A DNA stretch of 64,000 nt from Caulobacter sp. AP07 (GCF_000281955.1 NZ_AKKF01000167.1:22705-86704); one strand, 5' to 3'. Counted from the stretch's first letter, positions 1 to 8,490 are shown. Program-made: numbers and translations. Notes: generated by a model from the letters alone, not told the origin.

Positions 1-234
1 GATCGCCTCGCCCGCCAGCTGACGGGAGACGAAGCTGCCCGGCTCACGGATCTGGCTGATGTGGCAGACCGGCAGCCAGGTCCTGGCGAAGATCCGTTCC
101 TTCTCGAGGCGGAAGATTTCCGGATCGCTGTAGACGGTGGCCGGCAGGAGCGAGGCGCGGGACAGGGGCGCGCGGACCGCCGCGATCTGGGCCGCCGTCA
201 GACCGGTGCCGTGGGACTGCGAAACTGAGGACAT
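1..234 (-). CDS. Rieske aromatic-ring-hydroxylating oxygenase alpha subunit, N-terminal part (cut by window edge)
   Basis: The first 78 codons are present and the rest lies outside the window. The start is an ATG whose complement ends at 234, with AGGAAG six bases before it. The translation contains the N-terminal arm usual in ring-hydroxylating oxygenase alpha subunits: a segment like YSDPEIFRLEKERIFARTW, then a stretch leading to a GSFVSRQLAGE-like strand that normally precedes the 2Fe-2S Rieske cluster. The Rieske cysteines and histidines are not yet reached, so the assignment rests on this arm only. The family inserts oxygen into aromatic rings or removes O- or N-methyl groups, using electrons from a ferredoxin or reductase. 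Another Rieske gene at 24412-25596 has the same type of N-terminus. A TACCC half-site lies 70 bp upstream. Confidence 0.8.
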   Translation of the reverse strand, partial: MSSVSQSHGTGLTAAQIAAVRAPLSRASLLPATVYSDPEIFRLEKERIFARTWLPVCHISQIREPGSFVSRQLAGEAI

Positions 235-304
235 TTTGGGCTTCCTAACCTGCAGAGCGGGTGTTCTTGATCTGCAGCATGGGCGCCCGGCGCCGATCTC
301 ACGA

Positions 305-320
305 TACCCTTGTGAAGCGA
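305..320. promoter_or_regulatory. possible half-site of the shared palindrome
   Basis: TACCCTTGTGAAGCGA. The left half matches the TACCC-N6-GGGTA operator described for other promoters in this window, but the right half does not. It sits 70 bp before the truncated Rieske gene, close to the 54-67 bp seen for better sites. This is weak evidence by itself. Confidence 0.25.
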
Positions 321-343
321 CAGCCGGGGCCTGGCGGCCCGGG

Positions 344-1807
344 TCAGGCCCGGTCGGCGGGATGTCGCTCGGCGAAGCCGAGCGCGGCGGCGAGCCGTTC
401 GGCGACCCGAATGGCCCGATAGTCCTGCAGGTAGGGCGCGGTCACCTGCAGGCCGATCGGCAGGCCGTCATCGGTGAAGCCGGCCGGGAAAACCACGCCG
501 GGCAGGTTGGCCAGGGCCTGGTGCGCGGCCCAGAACAGCTGATCGCGGCCCATATGGCTTTGGCCGTTGATGGTGATGGTGCGGCCAAAATAGTTCGGGC
601 CGTGCTCGATGGCCGGCAGGCCGATGATCGGCGACAACATGATGTCGTACCGCTCGAAATATTCGGCCCATTTGACCCGGATCTCGCCGCGCAACTGGCT
701 GTCCTGAACGAAGTCGGCGAAGGAGCAGAGGACGCCGCGCGTGCGCTGGACGTCGCTGTCGTTGACGCCCGCCTGATCGTAGGCGTCCAGGGTCTTGCGC
801 AGCGCCTCGCGCTGGTCGGGCGGCGTGCCCGCCCCGGTGATCGCGCCGCCCATCCGGATATAGAGATCATAGGCGGCTTGAACGTCGAAATCGGGCTTGG
901 CGGCCTGTTGCTGGGTCAGGCCGGCGACCTTCAGCGCTTCGAGCGCCCGCTCGAGCACCACGCTGACGGCCCTGTCGACCGGCGCGATCTCATCGTCCAT
1001 CCAGAGCGCGACCCTGAGCGCGCCCAGGTCGGTGATCGGCGCGTCCGGCAACTCCGGCTTGGAGACCCAGCCAAAGCGCGGCTCGCCCCCGCGCACGATG
1101 TCGAACGCCAACCGCAGATCGCGGGCGCTGCGCGCCATGGGTCCGGGCGTGCCGATCTCGTCGACGGTCAGGGAGCCCGGCATGCCGGGGATATGGCCGA
1201 TGCCGGAGATCGTCCCCCAACTGGGACGCATGCCAAACACGTTGTTGTAGTGGGCGGGGTTGCGGCTGGACCCGCCAAAGTCGCTGCCCAGTTCCAGGCT
1301 CGTCAGCCCGGCGGCCAGGGCGACGGCGCTACCGCCCGAAGATCCGCCGGCGATCCGGCTGGGATCCCAGGCGTTGCCGGTCACGCCATGCAACGGGTTG
1401 TCGGTCGCCAGGTCGGCGGCGAACACCGGGACGTTGGTCTTGCCGAAGATGATCGCGCCGGCGTCAAGCAGACGCTGGACGGGGGTGGCGTTCTGCGTGG
1501 GCCGGTGATCCTTCAGGAACGGCGATCCCGCCGTGCAGGGCATGCCGACCACCTCGAAGGTGTCCTTGATGGTGATCGGCACGCCGTGCAGCGGTCCCCA
1601 AAGCTCGCCGCGCGCCAGGGCCGCGTCGGCCTGGGCGGCCCGGGCCCGCGCGCCGGTCTCGTCGAGGGCGACGATGCAGTTGAGGATCGGATTGATGCGG
1701 GCGACCCGCTCCAGATAGTGCTCCAGGACCGCGGCGGCCGTGACCTGCCCCGTCCGGATGCGTTCGGCGATCTCGGTCGCGTCCAGCCAATGAAGCGCCT
1801 CGTCCAT
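344..1807 (-). CDS. amidase (amidase signature / GatA-like family)
   Basis: This 487-residue protein has the usual length for amidase-signature enzymes, which hydrolyse a carboxamide to acid and ammonia with a Ser-cisSer-Lys triad. Lys81 lies in GVPITIKDTF, the glycine/serine-rich stretch GGSSGGSA at 154-161 carries the cis-serine, and GSDFGGSSR at 174-182 carries the nucleophile near Ser180. That last motif is normally GSDTGGSIR, so the two changes are variations but the serine is kept. It is probably a free amidase rather than the tRNA amidotransferase subunit GatA, because no gatB or gatC is nearby. The start has AGGGAGAT just upstream. It is read in the same direction as the truncated Rieske gene, 109 bp before it, so co-transcription is possible. 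The substrate is unknown. Confidence 0.88.
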   Translation of the reverse strand: MDEALHWLDATEIAERIRTGQVTAAAVLEHYLERVARINPILNCIVALDETGARARAAQADAALARGELWGPLHGVPITIKDTFEVVGMPCTAGSPFLKDHRPTQNATPVQRLLDAGAIIFGKTNVPVFAADLATDNPLHGVTGNAWDPSRIAGGSSGGSAVALAAGLTSLELGSDFGGSSRNPAHYNNVFGMRPSWGTISGIGHIPGMPGSLTVDEIGTPGPMARSARDLRLAFDIVRGGEPRFGWVSKPELPDAPITDLGALRVALWMDDEIAPVDRAVSVVLERALEALKVAGLTQQQAAKPDFDVQAAYDLYIRMGGAITGAGTPPDQREALRKTLDAYDQAGVNDSDVQRTRGVLCSFADFVQDSQLRGEIRVKWAEYFERYDIMLSPIIGLPAIEHGPNYFGRTITINGQSHMGRDQLFWAAHQALANLPGVVFPAGFTDDGLPIGLQVTAPYLQDYRAIRVAERLAAALGFAERHPADRA

Positions 1808-2067
1808 GCTTGGATCTCCCTGAAGAAAATGCGGTCCGCTCCAAGAGCGACCTGGGTGGGCGGGCGATCGTCCGCCGCCTTGGCGGTGACTGTTTCCGAG
1901 CCAGGCCTAACAAGCAGTCCCCTTGTAGAGGGACGCGCGCGGCCAGATCGCCGGACGGCGAATCCTTCCGCTCGCGGGTCAGGGGCTCCCGCAGCTTGTC
2001 ATACTTGGAGGTTACGAGGCCGCTTCGACACCCGTGTTATCGGAGAGCGTTGATCCCGGAGTTCACG

Positions 2068-3267
2068 ATGAGCCTTTCGCCCGCCGCCGTTTCACGCCTG
2101 ACGCATCTTCGCTGTTTCATCGCTGCGGCGACGGGAACCTGCATCGCCAGCAGCACCTCGTGGATGCAGCCGCTGATCTTTCAGTATCTCGCCAGCGACA
2201 AGCACCTGCACGAGGCCACAGCCGGCTTGATGCTGACCGTCGAGATGGGCGCGATGGCGACGGGCGCCATGCTGGCGGCGCGCTTCGTGCCCCGCGTTCT
2301 GGCCCAAAGGTCGGCGATCATCGGTCTCGTCCTGGCCGCGGTCGGCTCCCTGGCGACCATCTACGCCGATCAGATCTGGTTGCTTTTCGTGTCGCGACTT
2401 CTGGTGGGCCTGGGCTTTGGCTCCACCGTGATGATCTCCAACATCGTTGCCGCCAATTTCAAGGATCCCGACAAGGCTCTGGCGCAGTTTGGCGTCATGA
2501 ACCTGGTCTTCGGCGGGATCCTGGTCGGGCTCTACCCGCTCGTGGGCCACCTGATCCCCGCCGCGACGCCCTTCACCATGATCTTCGGCGTGATCCTGGT
2601 CTTGGGGCCGGTGCTGCTGATCCTGCCGCCGATGGCCAGCTTCGACAGGGCCGCGGAGATGAGCGTGCCTCACGCCCACGAGACCACGCGCCGCGCGGCC
2701 AAGTTCAACACCCTGTTGCTGATCCTCGTGACCGCGATCGTGGTCCTGGCCAGCGGTGCGGTCTGGGGTCTGTACGCGGTGATCGGCGAGCAGATCGGCA
2801 TGGCGCCGGCCGTGGTCAACGCGGCGATTTCCTTCGCGATCTTCTCGTCCATCGTGGGCGTGGCCGCGCCGGCCCTGTTTGGCAACCGCTTCGGCCGTTC
2901 GGCGCCGTTCACCCTGGCCATGGTCGCGATCGCCGGGGCCATCTACGTCCTGACCTCCCATCCCAGCGAACTGATGTTTCGGGTCGCCGTCTGCATCAAC
3001 ATCAGTGCGATCTATTTCATGATGCCCTATCTGAGCGGCGCGGCGATCGTTTTGGACGGCGGTGGAAAGGCGGCGGGCTATGTCAGCAGCGCCTTCTTCT
3101 ACGCCACCGCGCTGGGGCCGTTCGTCGGCGGCCTGGCCTTGTCGACGGTCGGTCTGGGGATCATCGGCGAGATCATGGTGGTGCTGACCATGCTGGTGAT
3201 CGGGATCTTCATCTATGTGGACCGCTCGACCAAAATCCATCTTGCGCAGCCCTTGCCGGCCGAGTAG
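2068..3267 (+). CDS. major facilitator superfamily transporter (module A copy)
   Basis: This 399-residue protein has about twelve hydrophobic segments and is an MFS carrier of the inner membrane. I chose ATG 2068 because a longer in-frame extension back to 1810 has no membrane-protein character. The N-terminus (CIASSTSWMQPLIFQYLA, then a TAGLMLTVEMGAMATGA-like helix) aligns along its length with the MFS protein at 38685-39851 (ANATWWMQPILIGYLI, LAGLLVSAEMAALAATSA), so the two are paralogues in the two catabolic modules. It is divergent from the amidase. The substrate is not known. Uptake of the compound attacked by the neighbouring oxygenase is an inference from position. Confidence 0.88.
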   Translation: MSLSPAAVSRLTHLRCFIAAATGTCIASSTSWMQPLIFQYLASDKHLHEATAGLMLTVEMGAMATGAMLAARFVPRVLAQRSAIIGLVLAAVGSLATIYADQIWLLFVSRLLVGLGFGSTVMISNIVAANFKDPDKALAQFGVMNLVFGGILVGLYPLVGHLIPAATPFTMIFGVILVLGPVLLILPPMASFDRAAEMSVPHAHETTRRAAKFNTLLLILVTAIVVLASGAVWGLYAVIGEQIGMAPAVVNAAISFAIFSSIVGVAAPALFGNRFGRSAPFTLAMVAIAGAIYVLTSHPSELMFRVAVCINISAIYFMMPYLSGAAIVLDGGGKAAGYVSSAFFYATALGPFVGGLALSTVGLGIIGEIMVVLTMLVIGIFIYVDRSTKIHLAQPLPAE

Positions 3268-3324
3268 CGCCGGCCTTCGATCTCGGCGGCTGCCAGCGGA
3301 TGCGAAGCACGATAAGGCGGACAC

Positions 3325-3756
3325 ATGCCTGTTTCCCTGCTCCTCGCCGCCGCGATCATCGCTTGCAACGCGCCCAAGGTTCATGACGGCGACACGCTGC
3401 GCTGCGGGTCTGAAAGTGTTCGGCTGTTCGGCGTCGACGCCCCGGAAGTCCGCCGCGGCGCGACGCCGGCCGAACCCCTGGCCTATGAGGCGCGTGACGA
3501 ACTCGTGCGCCTGACGCGAGGACGGGCCGGCTACCGCTTCGTCGACAGGGACCGCTACGGCCGGTTCGTGGGTCGATGCTGGTCGGACGCGTCGCCTGAC
3601 CTGAACGCGGCGCTGATCCGATCGGGCTACGCCACCGAGTATCGCCGCTACAGCAAAGGCCTGTATTCGGCAGCGGAGGCGAAGGCCCGCGCCGAGGGCC
3701 GGGGTGCGTGGGCCGCCCCCCAGCCCGTTCAGCCGAAACAACCCGTCACGCCCTGA
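3325..3756 (+). CDS. thermonuclease-like (SNase) domain protein
   Basis: This 143-residue protein contains a Staphylococcal-nuclease-like fold. VHDGDTLRC at 19-27 carries the first calcium-binding Asp21, VRLFGVDAPE at 32-41 supplies Arg33, Asp38 and Glu41, and DRYGRFVGRC follows with the second catalytic arginine. These match the residues that bind calcium and cleave phosphodiester bonds in the family. The N-terminus is a short hydrophobic segment (about residues 2-13) that could be a signal peptide, suggesting export. It starts 57 bp after the MFS gene. A role in the catabolic module is not evident and it may simply be a neighbour. Confidence 0.82.
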   Translation: MPVSLLLAAAIIACNAPKVHDGDTLRCGSESVRLFGVDAPEVRRGATPAEPLAYEARDELVRLTRGRAGYRFVDRDRYGRFVGRCWSDASPDLNAALIRSGYATEYRRYSKGLYSAAEAKARAEGRGAWAAPQPVQPKQPVTP

Positions 3757-3845
3757 CCCACGAATTCGTGAGGGCGACGGCCGCCGACCAATCCGGACCC
3801 AAGGCGTTATCGACCGCGAGACTGGACGAGGACGGGAGACCCAGC

Positions 3846-4034
3846 ATGATCGAGCGGACCTTCGAGCCCGGAGAACAGGTGCTGCGCACGGGCGCGGACC
3901 TGCCCCATCTCGGCGTTTTCAACGGCCAGGTTTACGAGGTCGAGGACTTCGCACGCCACCATGCCGAGGGTCTCTATGTCCGGGGCGTGCCCGAGGGTCT
4001 GGACCCGGCCAGTTTCCAGCCGCTCGAAATCTAG
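3846..4034 (+). CDS. small hypothetical protein, 62 residues
   Basis: The frame opens with ATG at 3846, preceded by a purine-rich GAGGACGGGAGAC stretch that can serve as ribosome binding site. The product begins MIERTFEPGEQVLRTG and ends SFQPLEI. It is acidic, has no membrane segment and no motif I recognise. Codon third positions are GC-rich like the neighbours, which supports a real gene. A longer frame reaching upstream to 3708 overlaps the nuclease gene and is less likely. Function unknown. Confidence 0.5.
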   Translation: MIERTFEPGEQVLRTGADLPHLGVFNGQVYEVEDFARHHAEGLYVRGVPEGLDPASFQPLEI

Positions 4035-4261
4035 CGCTCGCGATCTGGACGGCAACGGCCGACGGATTTCGTTTTGAGAACCTGATCTACGAATATGATG
4101 CGGGAAAGATCCGCTGGGTCTGGTCCGTCATCGACCAGGCCGCGATGGATCTCAGCTTGCGCGTCGGGAGGGCTGAGCCGTTACGGCACCGCCAACACCA
4201 TCGTCCTGGGAGCCACCGCCACACCGCCGTCCGGGCTGGACTGGAGGCCAGGGCGCGAGCG
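4035..4261. other. non-coding stretch with possible decayed coding remnant
   Basis: There is no convincing gene between the 62-residue protein and the TetR stop codon. Broken frames read like fragments of a membrane or barrel protein: YEYDAGKIRWVWSVIDQAA, then GTANTIVLGATAT in another frame, then LDWRP continued in a third frame as GASVNLAPRLR followed by a stop. This pattern would fit a degraded gene end with frameshifts, but it is too short to name. Confidence 0.2.
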
Positions 4262-4816
4262 TCAACCTCGCCCCGCGCCTGCGATGAAGCTGGCCATCAC
4301 CAAGCGGCGCAGGCTTGAAGGATCGGCGCTGCTCTCTTGGCTCAGCGTCCCGGCCGCCATCAGCAGAGCATCGTAGGTTCGCAGCAGCCAGTCGGCTCCA
4401 AGATCGTCCCGAAAGGCTCCGGTCGCCTGGCCACGACGGAAAAAGCCGATCATGCGTGCGCGATAGTCGTCCATGACCGGGTCGGCGGGCGGCATCTGTC
4501 CCGGACGAGGCCGCGGCGCGCCCTCCTCGATCCAGAAACTGTAGAGCGCCGCGTCCTCCAGGAAATCGAGGGTCAGGGCGGCCAGAACCTGTTGTGGATC
4601 GCCATCGGCCAGGCCCGCCGCGTCGAGCGCGCGCGCGGTGGCCAGATGGGCTTCCTGGCGCAGCAAGTCCAACAAGGCCTCGCGCGAGGCGGCTACCCGA
4701 TAGAGGGTCCTGCGGCTGATGCCGGCGTGCGGGGCTAGGTCCTGATAGGTCGCGCCGGGATGGTCGACCAGGGCCCGGGCCAAACCACGGATCAATTCTG
4801 TTCGCTTTCGCGTCAC
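4262..4816 (-). CDS. TetR/AcrR-family transcriptional repressor
   Basis: This 184-residue protein has an N-terminal helix-turn-helix (about residues 8-50: TYQDLAPHAGISRRTLYRV) followed by a helical ligand-binding region rich in Leu and Ala, the classic TetR layout and length. The start is a GTG whose complement ends at 4816. The gene is divergent from the Rieske oxygenase at 4955, and a 20-bp near-perfect palindrome lies between them (4892-4911). TetR proteins usually bind such palindromes and release them when a small ligand binds. The likely target is therefore the Rieske gene and perhaps its own promoter. The inducer is unknown. Confidence 0.9.
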   Translation of the reverse strand: MTRKRTELIRGLARALVDHPGATYQDLAPHAGISRRTLYRVAASREALLDLLRQEAHLATARALDAAGLADGDPQQVLAALTLDFLEDAALYSFWIEEGAPRPRPGQMPPADPVMDDYRARMIGFFRRGQATGAFRDDLGADWLLRTYDALLMAAGTLSQESSADPSSLRRLVMASFIAGAGRG

Positions 4817-4891
4817 GCCATTCCCGCCTTGCGGCCTCGCTCGCCGCGAGAGCTATCGGTTCGCCCCGCGACTGTCACTGGCCCGTTGAAT

Positions 4892-4911
4892 ATGGCACAT
4901 AAATGTGCCAT
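4892..4911. promoter_or_regulatory. predicted TetR operator palindrome
   Basis: ATGGCACAT-AA-ATGTGCCAT: two perfect 9-bp arms around AA, 75 bp before the TetR start and 43 bp before the oxygenase start. It is the only strong symmetric element in the divergent gap. Its AT-rich surroundings suggest it overlaps a promoter, so binding would block transcription. Confidence 0.75.
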
Positions 4912-4954
4912 TTTAAGGTTCACCTTTTCACCTTCAATGGATCGGAAGCCATCC

Positions 4955-6064
4955 ATGTCCGCCGCCTCGCGTCCCGAAACCTTCACCAACCTGTCCCGAG
5001 ACGCCTACGTCTCCGAAGCGGTCTACGAGGAGGAGCTTCGAAAGGTCCTGGGTCGCCAATGGCTGCTGGCCGGTCACAGCTCGTCGCTGAAGGCCAGCGG
5101 CGACTACTATGTCCGTCAGGTCGGGCCCGAGAGCCTCATCCTGACGCGCGACGGCGAAGGCCGGGTGCGCGCCTATTTCAACGTCTGCCGCCACCGCGGG
5201 TCGCGGTTGCTCGAAGACGGCGACTGCGGCCGCGCCCAGGGTTTCGTTTGTCCCTACCACAGGTGGACCTACGACCTGGCCGGACGGCTGCGCACCGTTC
5301 CCGGCGCCAAGGACGGCTCGCCGTTCAGCTACGCCGACTATCCGCTGCATGAAGCGCGCTGCGACACCTTTCACGGCTGGATCTATGTCTGGCTCGGCGA
5401 GGACGAGCCCCCCGCCCTGGCCGACGTGCTGGGCCCGGCCAGCGACGAGGCCGCTCTGAAGACGGTCGGCTCCGAGCGGCTGAAACTGGCCCACCAGGAG
5501 ACCTATGTGATCGCGGCCAACTGGAAGACGATGCTGGAGAACAACGCCGAGTGCTATCACTGCGGACACGGGGGCCACCCGTCCCTGGCGATCGCGTGCG
5601 ATTTCCAAGGGTTCTTTTCCGACACGCCCTCGGACCAGGCCTTCCCGTTGCGAGACGGCATGGCGACCTTCTCCATGACCGGGCGTCGGGTCTGTCAAAA
5701 GCCCTTGGGAACCGCGCCGCCCGACGGTTTCAGCACCGGCTTCTTGCTGATGCCGATGTTCTGCGGTCCGGTCTATTTCGCCGATCACGCCGTGTCGCTC
5801 GAACTCACGCCGCTGAGCGCGACCCAGAGCCAGCTGATCTGCGAATGGTACGTCCACGAGGACGCGGTCGAGGGCGTCGACTACGAGGTGCCCGCGCTGA
5901 TCGAGGTCTTCCACGTGACCAATCTGGAGGATGGCGTCTTCGCCGAGCGCAACGCGCGCGGCGTCAGTTCGCGGCGGTTCACGCCGGGGCCGCACCTGGC
6001 TCACCGCGAGGCTGGGGTTGGCGGGGCGCTGGGCCTCTACAAGACGATGATGGCCGCCGACTAG
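4955..6064 (+). CDS. Rieske non-heme iron oxygenase alpha subunit (TetR-controlled)
   Basis: This 369-residue protein is a ring-hydroxylating-type oxygenase. The Rieske ligands are Cys78-x-His80 (NVCRHRGS) and Cys99-x2-His102 (FVCPYHRW). The catalytic domain has ENNAECYHCGHGGHP around 195-209, which supplies iron-binding histidines (His202 and His205 or 208). One extra residue separates the histidines compared with the common YHCPxxHP pattern. ATG 4955 is preferred over ATG 4937 because CGGAAG ends six bases before it. There is no beta subunit or reductase beside it. The ferredoxin at 6232-6549, transcribed convergently, is a candidate electron donor. The control region carries the TetR palindrome. 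The substrate is unknown. Confidence 0.9.
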   Translation: MSAASRPETFTNLSRDAYVSEAVYEEELRKVLGRQWLLAGHSSSLKASGDYYVRQVGPESLILTRDGEGRVRAYFNVCRHRGSRLLEDGDCGRAQGFVCPYHRWTYDLAGRLRTVPGAKDGSPFSYADYPLHEARCDTFHGWIYVWLGEDEPPALADVLGPASDEAALKTVGSERLKLAHQETYVIAANWKTMLENNAECYHCGHGGHPSLAIACDFQGFFSDTPSDQAFPLRDGMATFSMTGRRVCQKPLGTAPPDGFSTGFLLMPMFCGPVYFADHAVSLELTPLSATQSQLICEWYVHEDAVEGVDYEVPALIEVFHVTNLEDGVFAERNARGVSSRRFTPGPHLAHREAGVGGALGLYKTMMAAD

Positions 6065-6174
6065 GACGGCGATGGCCGGCGCTCGCCGCGGTCCAGGCCG
6101 GGGCGAGCGCTTGTCGCTTGGCCGCCGCGCGAGCGGCCCCGGGGCCGGGCAGGGACGAAGGGCGCGATCGCGGC

Positions 6175-6206
6175 AAAAAAAGAGGGCCGCCCACGAGAGG
6201 CGGCCC
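6175..6206 (-). terminator. rho-independent terminator of the ferredoxin operon
   Basis: GGGCCGCC (6184-6191) pairs perfectly with GGCGGCCC (6199-6206) across a seven-base loop. On the minus strand the stem is followed by seven U residues (A-run 6175-6181). It lies 26 bp after the ferredoxin stop codon. Confidence 0.85.
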
Positions 6207-6231
6207 AAGAGTTTGCCGAGAAAGCGGTTGC

Positions 6232-6549
6232 CTAGTCTTCCGGCGCGATCGTCACGCGCAGGCCTTCCAGGGCTTGGCTGAAACGCAGCTGGCACGATAG
6301 CCGCGACCGCTCCTGGCGGTGATCGGAGCTGTCGAGGAGGTCGTTCTCGTCCTCGCTCAGGGGCGGCAGCGAGCCCGCGGAGTCCGGATCGACATAGACG
6401 TGGCAGGTCGCGCACGAACAGCACCCCCCGCACAAGGCCAGAAGCTCGTCAAAGCCGCTGTCGCGAATGACCTCCATCACCGAGACGCCTTCGGCGCCTT
6501 CGACAACGCTTTCGACGCCCTCCCGGGTGGTCACGATCAGTTTGGGCAT
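6232..6549 (-). CDS. 2Fe-2S ferredoxin (putidaredoxin type)
   Basis: This is a 105-residue plant/adrenodoxin-fold ferredoxin with Cys40-x5-Cys46-x2-Cys49 in [15 protein letters not shown] and the fourth ligand Cys86 in SRLSCQLRF, a standard set of 2Fe-2S ligands. Two extra cysteines (43, 44) sit inside the loop, which is unusual. A longer frame begins at 6603 but would overlap the preceding gene. ATG 6549 leaves a 19-bp gap and has AGGA upstream. It is the last gene of the hydrolase/VOC operon, followed by a clear terminator. It could feed electrons to the Rieske oxygenases or the P450 of this window. No ferredoxin reductase gene is visible. Confidence 0.92.
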   Translation of the reverse strand: MPKLIVTTREGVESVVEGAEGVSVMEVIRDSGFDELLALCGGCCSCATCHVYVDPDSAGSLPPLSEDENDLLDSSDHRQERSRLSCQLRFSQALEGLRVTIAPED

Positions 6550-6568
6550 ACGCAATGGGTCCTGTGGT

Positions 6569-7108
6569 CTAGCGGCCGGCGTGTTGGCCGGCGGCGTTGT
6601 CATCGAGTTTGGCGCGCTTTTCTCGGGTCCAGGCGTCGAGGTCCGTGCGCGCCCGGAGCGCGGCCTTGTCCATGTGGTCCTGATCGACCAGCCAGGTGGT
6701 CAGTTCGACCCGCAAGCCATTGGGGTCGAACATGTAGATCGACTCGATGATGTGGTGGTCGGTGATGCCCAGGACCTCGACGCCCGCGGCCTCGAGACGG
6801 GCCTTGGCCGCCAGAAGGTGGCTGCGGTCGGGCACCTGCAGCGCGATATGATTGACCCAGGCCGGGGTGTTGGGCGAGGGCTCGGCCGCGATGTCGTCGC
6901 CCAGATCGAAGAAGGCGACGAACGAGCCGTCGGCCATCTTGAAGAAGATGTGGGTGTAGGGGCAGTACTCGCCCGTCGAGGGGACATGATCGGCCCGGAT
7001 GACATGGGCCAGCGGCAGGCCCAGCAGATCCTCGTAGAAGGCCCGAGTCTCCTCGGCGTCGCGACAACGCCAGGCGAAATGGTTGAGGCGCTCGATCTTA
7101 AGGTCCAT
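6569..7108 (-). CDS. VOC-superfamily protein, probable extradiol dioxygenase or glyoxalase-like enzyme
   Basis: This 179-residue protein has two beta-alpha-beta-beta-beta modules. It begins [13 protein letters not shown] with His10, continues [10 protein letters not shown] with His87, and has [12 protein letters not shown] with Glu135. His-His-Glu is the metal triad of type I extradiol dioxygenases and related VOC enzymes. Only a single pair of modules is present, so it resembles the small one-domain members rather than the 300-residue catechol 2,3-dioxygenases. Its place between a C-C-type hydrolase and a ferredoxin gene fits a meta-cleavage step. The metal and substrate cannot be read from sequence. 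It begins 11 bp after the hydrolase gene. Confidence 0.83.
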   Translation of the reverse strand: MDLKIERLNHFAWRCRDAEETRAFYEDLLGLPLAHVIRADHVPSTGEYCPYTHIFFKMADGSFVAFFDLGDDIAAEPSPNTPAWVNHIALQVPDRSHLLAAKARLEAAGVEVLGITDHHIIESIYMFDPNGLRVELTTWLVDQDHMDKAALRARTDLDAWTREKRAKLDDNAAGQHAGR

Positions 7109-7119
7109 CGTGATCGTCC

Positions 7120-8229
7120 CTACAATGAAGCCGCGAAGGCGGCGAACTCGTCGGACAGTTGATCAACCAGGTCGGGTTGACCGCTCAGATAGTGGTTGCC
7201 GCCCTTCAGCGCGAAGCTGCGCACCCGGCCTTGCGCCGCGGCGAGCCATTCGTCGCGATCGCTGGGGAAGGTCGAGGCATCGGCGGTGTGCTCGGCGTGG
7301 ATGACCGGCACCGAGGTCTGCGCCAAGCGAGCCGGTCCGTCGCCGCGGCTGCACCGCGCCCATTGGCTGAGGAAAGCCGTCAGGGAGGTGTAGCGCCCCA
7401 TGCTGTTGGCCGCGAAGTTCTGCTGTCGGGGCGGGCCCCAGAGCGTCACGCCGGGCGGGCGGTCGTTGGGGTCGAGCAAGGGGTCCAGGCAACGCGGATC
7501 GGCCAGGGTGCGATGGACGACGAACGCCATGTCCGTGGGGCCGTCGGGCAGGCTGCGCAGTTGGCGCAGCTTGCTGCGGGTCCACGCCTCGAGGCGATCG
7601 AGCCGCTCGTGCTGAGCGGCGCGATATCGCGCCAGGAACGCGGCCGAATAGCCCGGTCCGTTCCGCGGGTTGAACATGTCTAGCTCGGGATCCGTCGAGA
7701 GCGGATCGTGTTCGTCGATCAGCGACGGGTCGATCCACTGCGCCATCAGGCGCGATCGGCCAAGATGGGCGGCGCTCAAGGCGATCCCCTGCGCCGGCGG
7801 CAGGTCCGCCGGCGTCAGATCGATCGGGTCGCCGGCGCAGGTCTCGGTGATGTCCAGACGTTCGGCCTGGCTCTGGTACAGCGTCACCAACGCCGCGCCC
7901 CCGCTGCTGCCGATCAGCAACACGCGCTCATAGCCCTGCTCGTGCAGCCAGCGCACGCCCGCGCCGAGGTCCTGGATGGCGCGCTCGAGGATGAGCGCCA
8001 CGTCGCTGCCCATGTAGCGCGTGTTCAGTCCCAGGGTGGCGACCCCGCGCCGAGCCAGGGGCTCCAGCAGGTAGTGGTGCATGAAGTTCGAGGTCGGATG
8101 AATGACGATGGCCGCCACCTTGCCCGGCGCGCGATGGAAGGCGCCCCAGATTCTGGGCCTGATGAGCTGAAGTCCGGACTGGCTCTCGTGAGCCGAGCCG
8201 GCTGCCACATCGATGAGGACGGCTTCCAT
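7120..8229 (-). CDS. alpha/beta-hydrolase
   Basis: This 369-residue protein has an alpha/beta-hydrolase core. The strand VLLIGSSGGAAL at 103-114 holds the nucleophile elbow G-S-S109-G-G. An acidic residue would follow in the cap region, and the C-terminal KGGNHYLSG carries the likely catalytic histidine. An insertion of about 120 residues between the elbow and the last strand suggests a large lid. It is longer than typical meta-cleavage hydrolases (about 280 residues), so an esterase or C-C hydrolase acting on a bulky substrate is possible. It is the first gene of a three-gene operon with the VOC protein and ferredoxin. One of the shared palindromes (8290-8305) lies exactly 60 bp before its start, as for the Rieske gene at 25596. 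Confidence 0.82.
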   Translation of the reverse strand: MEAVLIDVAAGSAHESQSGLQLIRPRIWGAFHRAPGKVAAIVIHPTSNFMHHYLLEPLARRGVATLGLNTRYMGSDVALILERAIQDLGAGVRWLHEQGYERVLLIGSSGGAALVTLYQSQAERLDITETCAGDPIDLTPADLPPAQGIALSAAHLGRSRLMAQWIDPSLIDEHDPLSTDPELDMFNPRNGPGYSAAFLARYRAAQHERLDRLEAWTRSKLRQLRSLPDGPTDMAFVVHRTLADPRCLDPLLDPNDRPPGVTLWGPPRQQNFAANSMGRYTSLTAFLSQWARCSRGDGPARLAQTSVPVIHAEHTADASTFPSDRDEWLAAAQGRVRSFALKGGNHYLSGQPDLVDQLSDEFAAFAASL

Positions 8230-8289
8230 TGAAGGTTCCGATTACGAACGCAATGGAACCTTCCTTGCCCCAGCTCCTCCCGCGTCCCT

Positions 8290-8305
8290 ATCCCCTTGGA
8301 GGGTG
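8290..8305. promoter_or_regulatory. shared 16-bp palindrome, site A
   Basis: ATCCCCTTGGAGGGTG, a degenerate form of TACCC-N6-GGGTA, 60 bp upstream of the alpha/beta-hydrolase operon and 185 bp before the divergent LuxR gene. The spacing to the start codon equals that of the perfect site at 25657-25672. Confidence 0.5.
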
Positions 8306-8490
8306 ATGGGCGCCGCGACCGCCGCGCGCCTGAGACGGCCTGAGACGGATCGTCTCACCCCGGCCGCAGCCGGGGCGCGAGTAACGCTCCAAAGCTCGGT
8401 TCGCCCAAGCTTTGATCATCCGGGATGGGGATTTGCGGTCCTGAGCGCACGCCCCGCCCGCCGCTTGACACCCCCCCCGCCGGGACTAGC

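Noticed and set aside
2001..2017. ATACTTGGAGGTTACGA before the first MFS gene
   Set aside because: Position (about 55 bp upstream) is right, but the spacing and CCC/GGG cores differ; kept out of the site list.
137..2053. Long plus-strand frame of 638 residues opposite the amidase
   Set aside because: It mirrors the amidase gene in a GC-rich genome, is rich in Arg/Ala/Gly/Asp and shows no domain, so it is a shadow.
8471..8478. Run of eight C before the first LuxR gene as a possible phase-variation tract
   Set aside because: One homopolymer in a spacer is not enough, and in this genome C-runs are common by composition.
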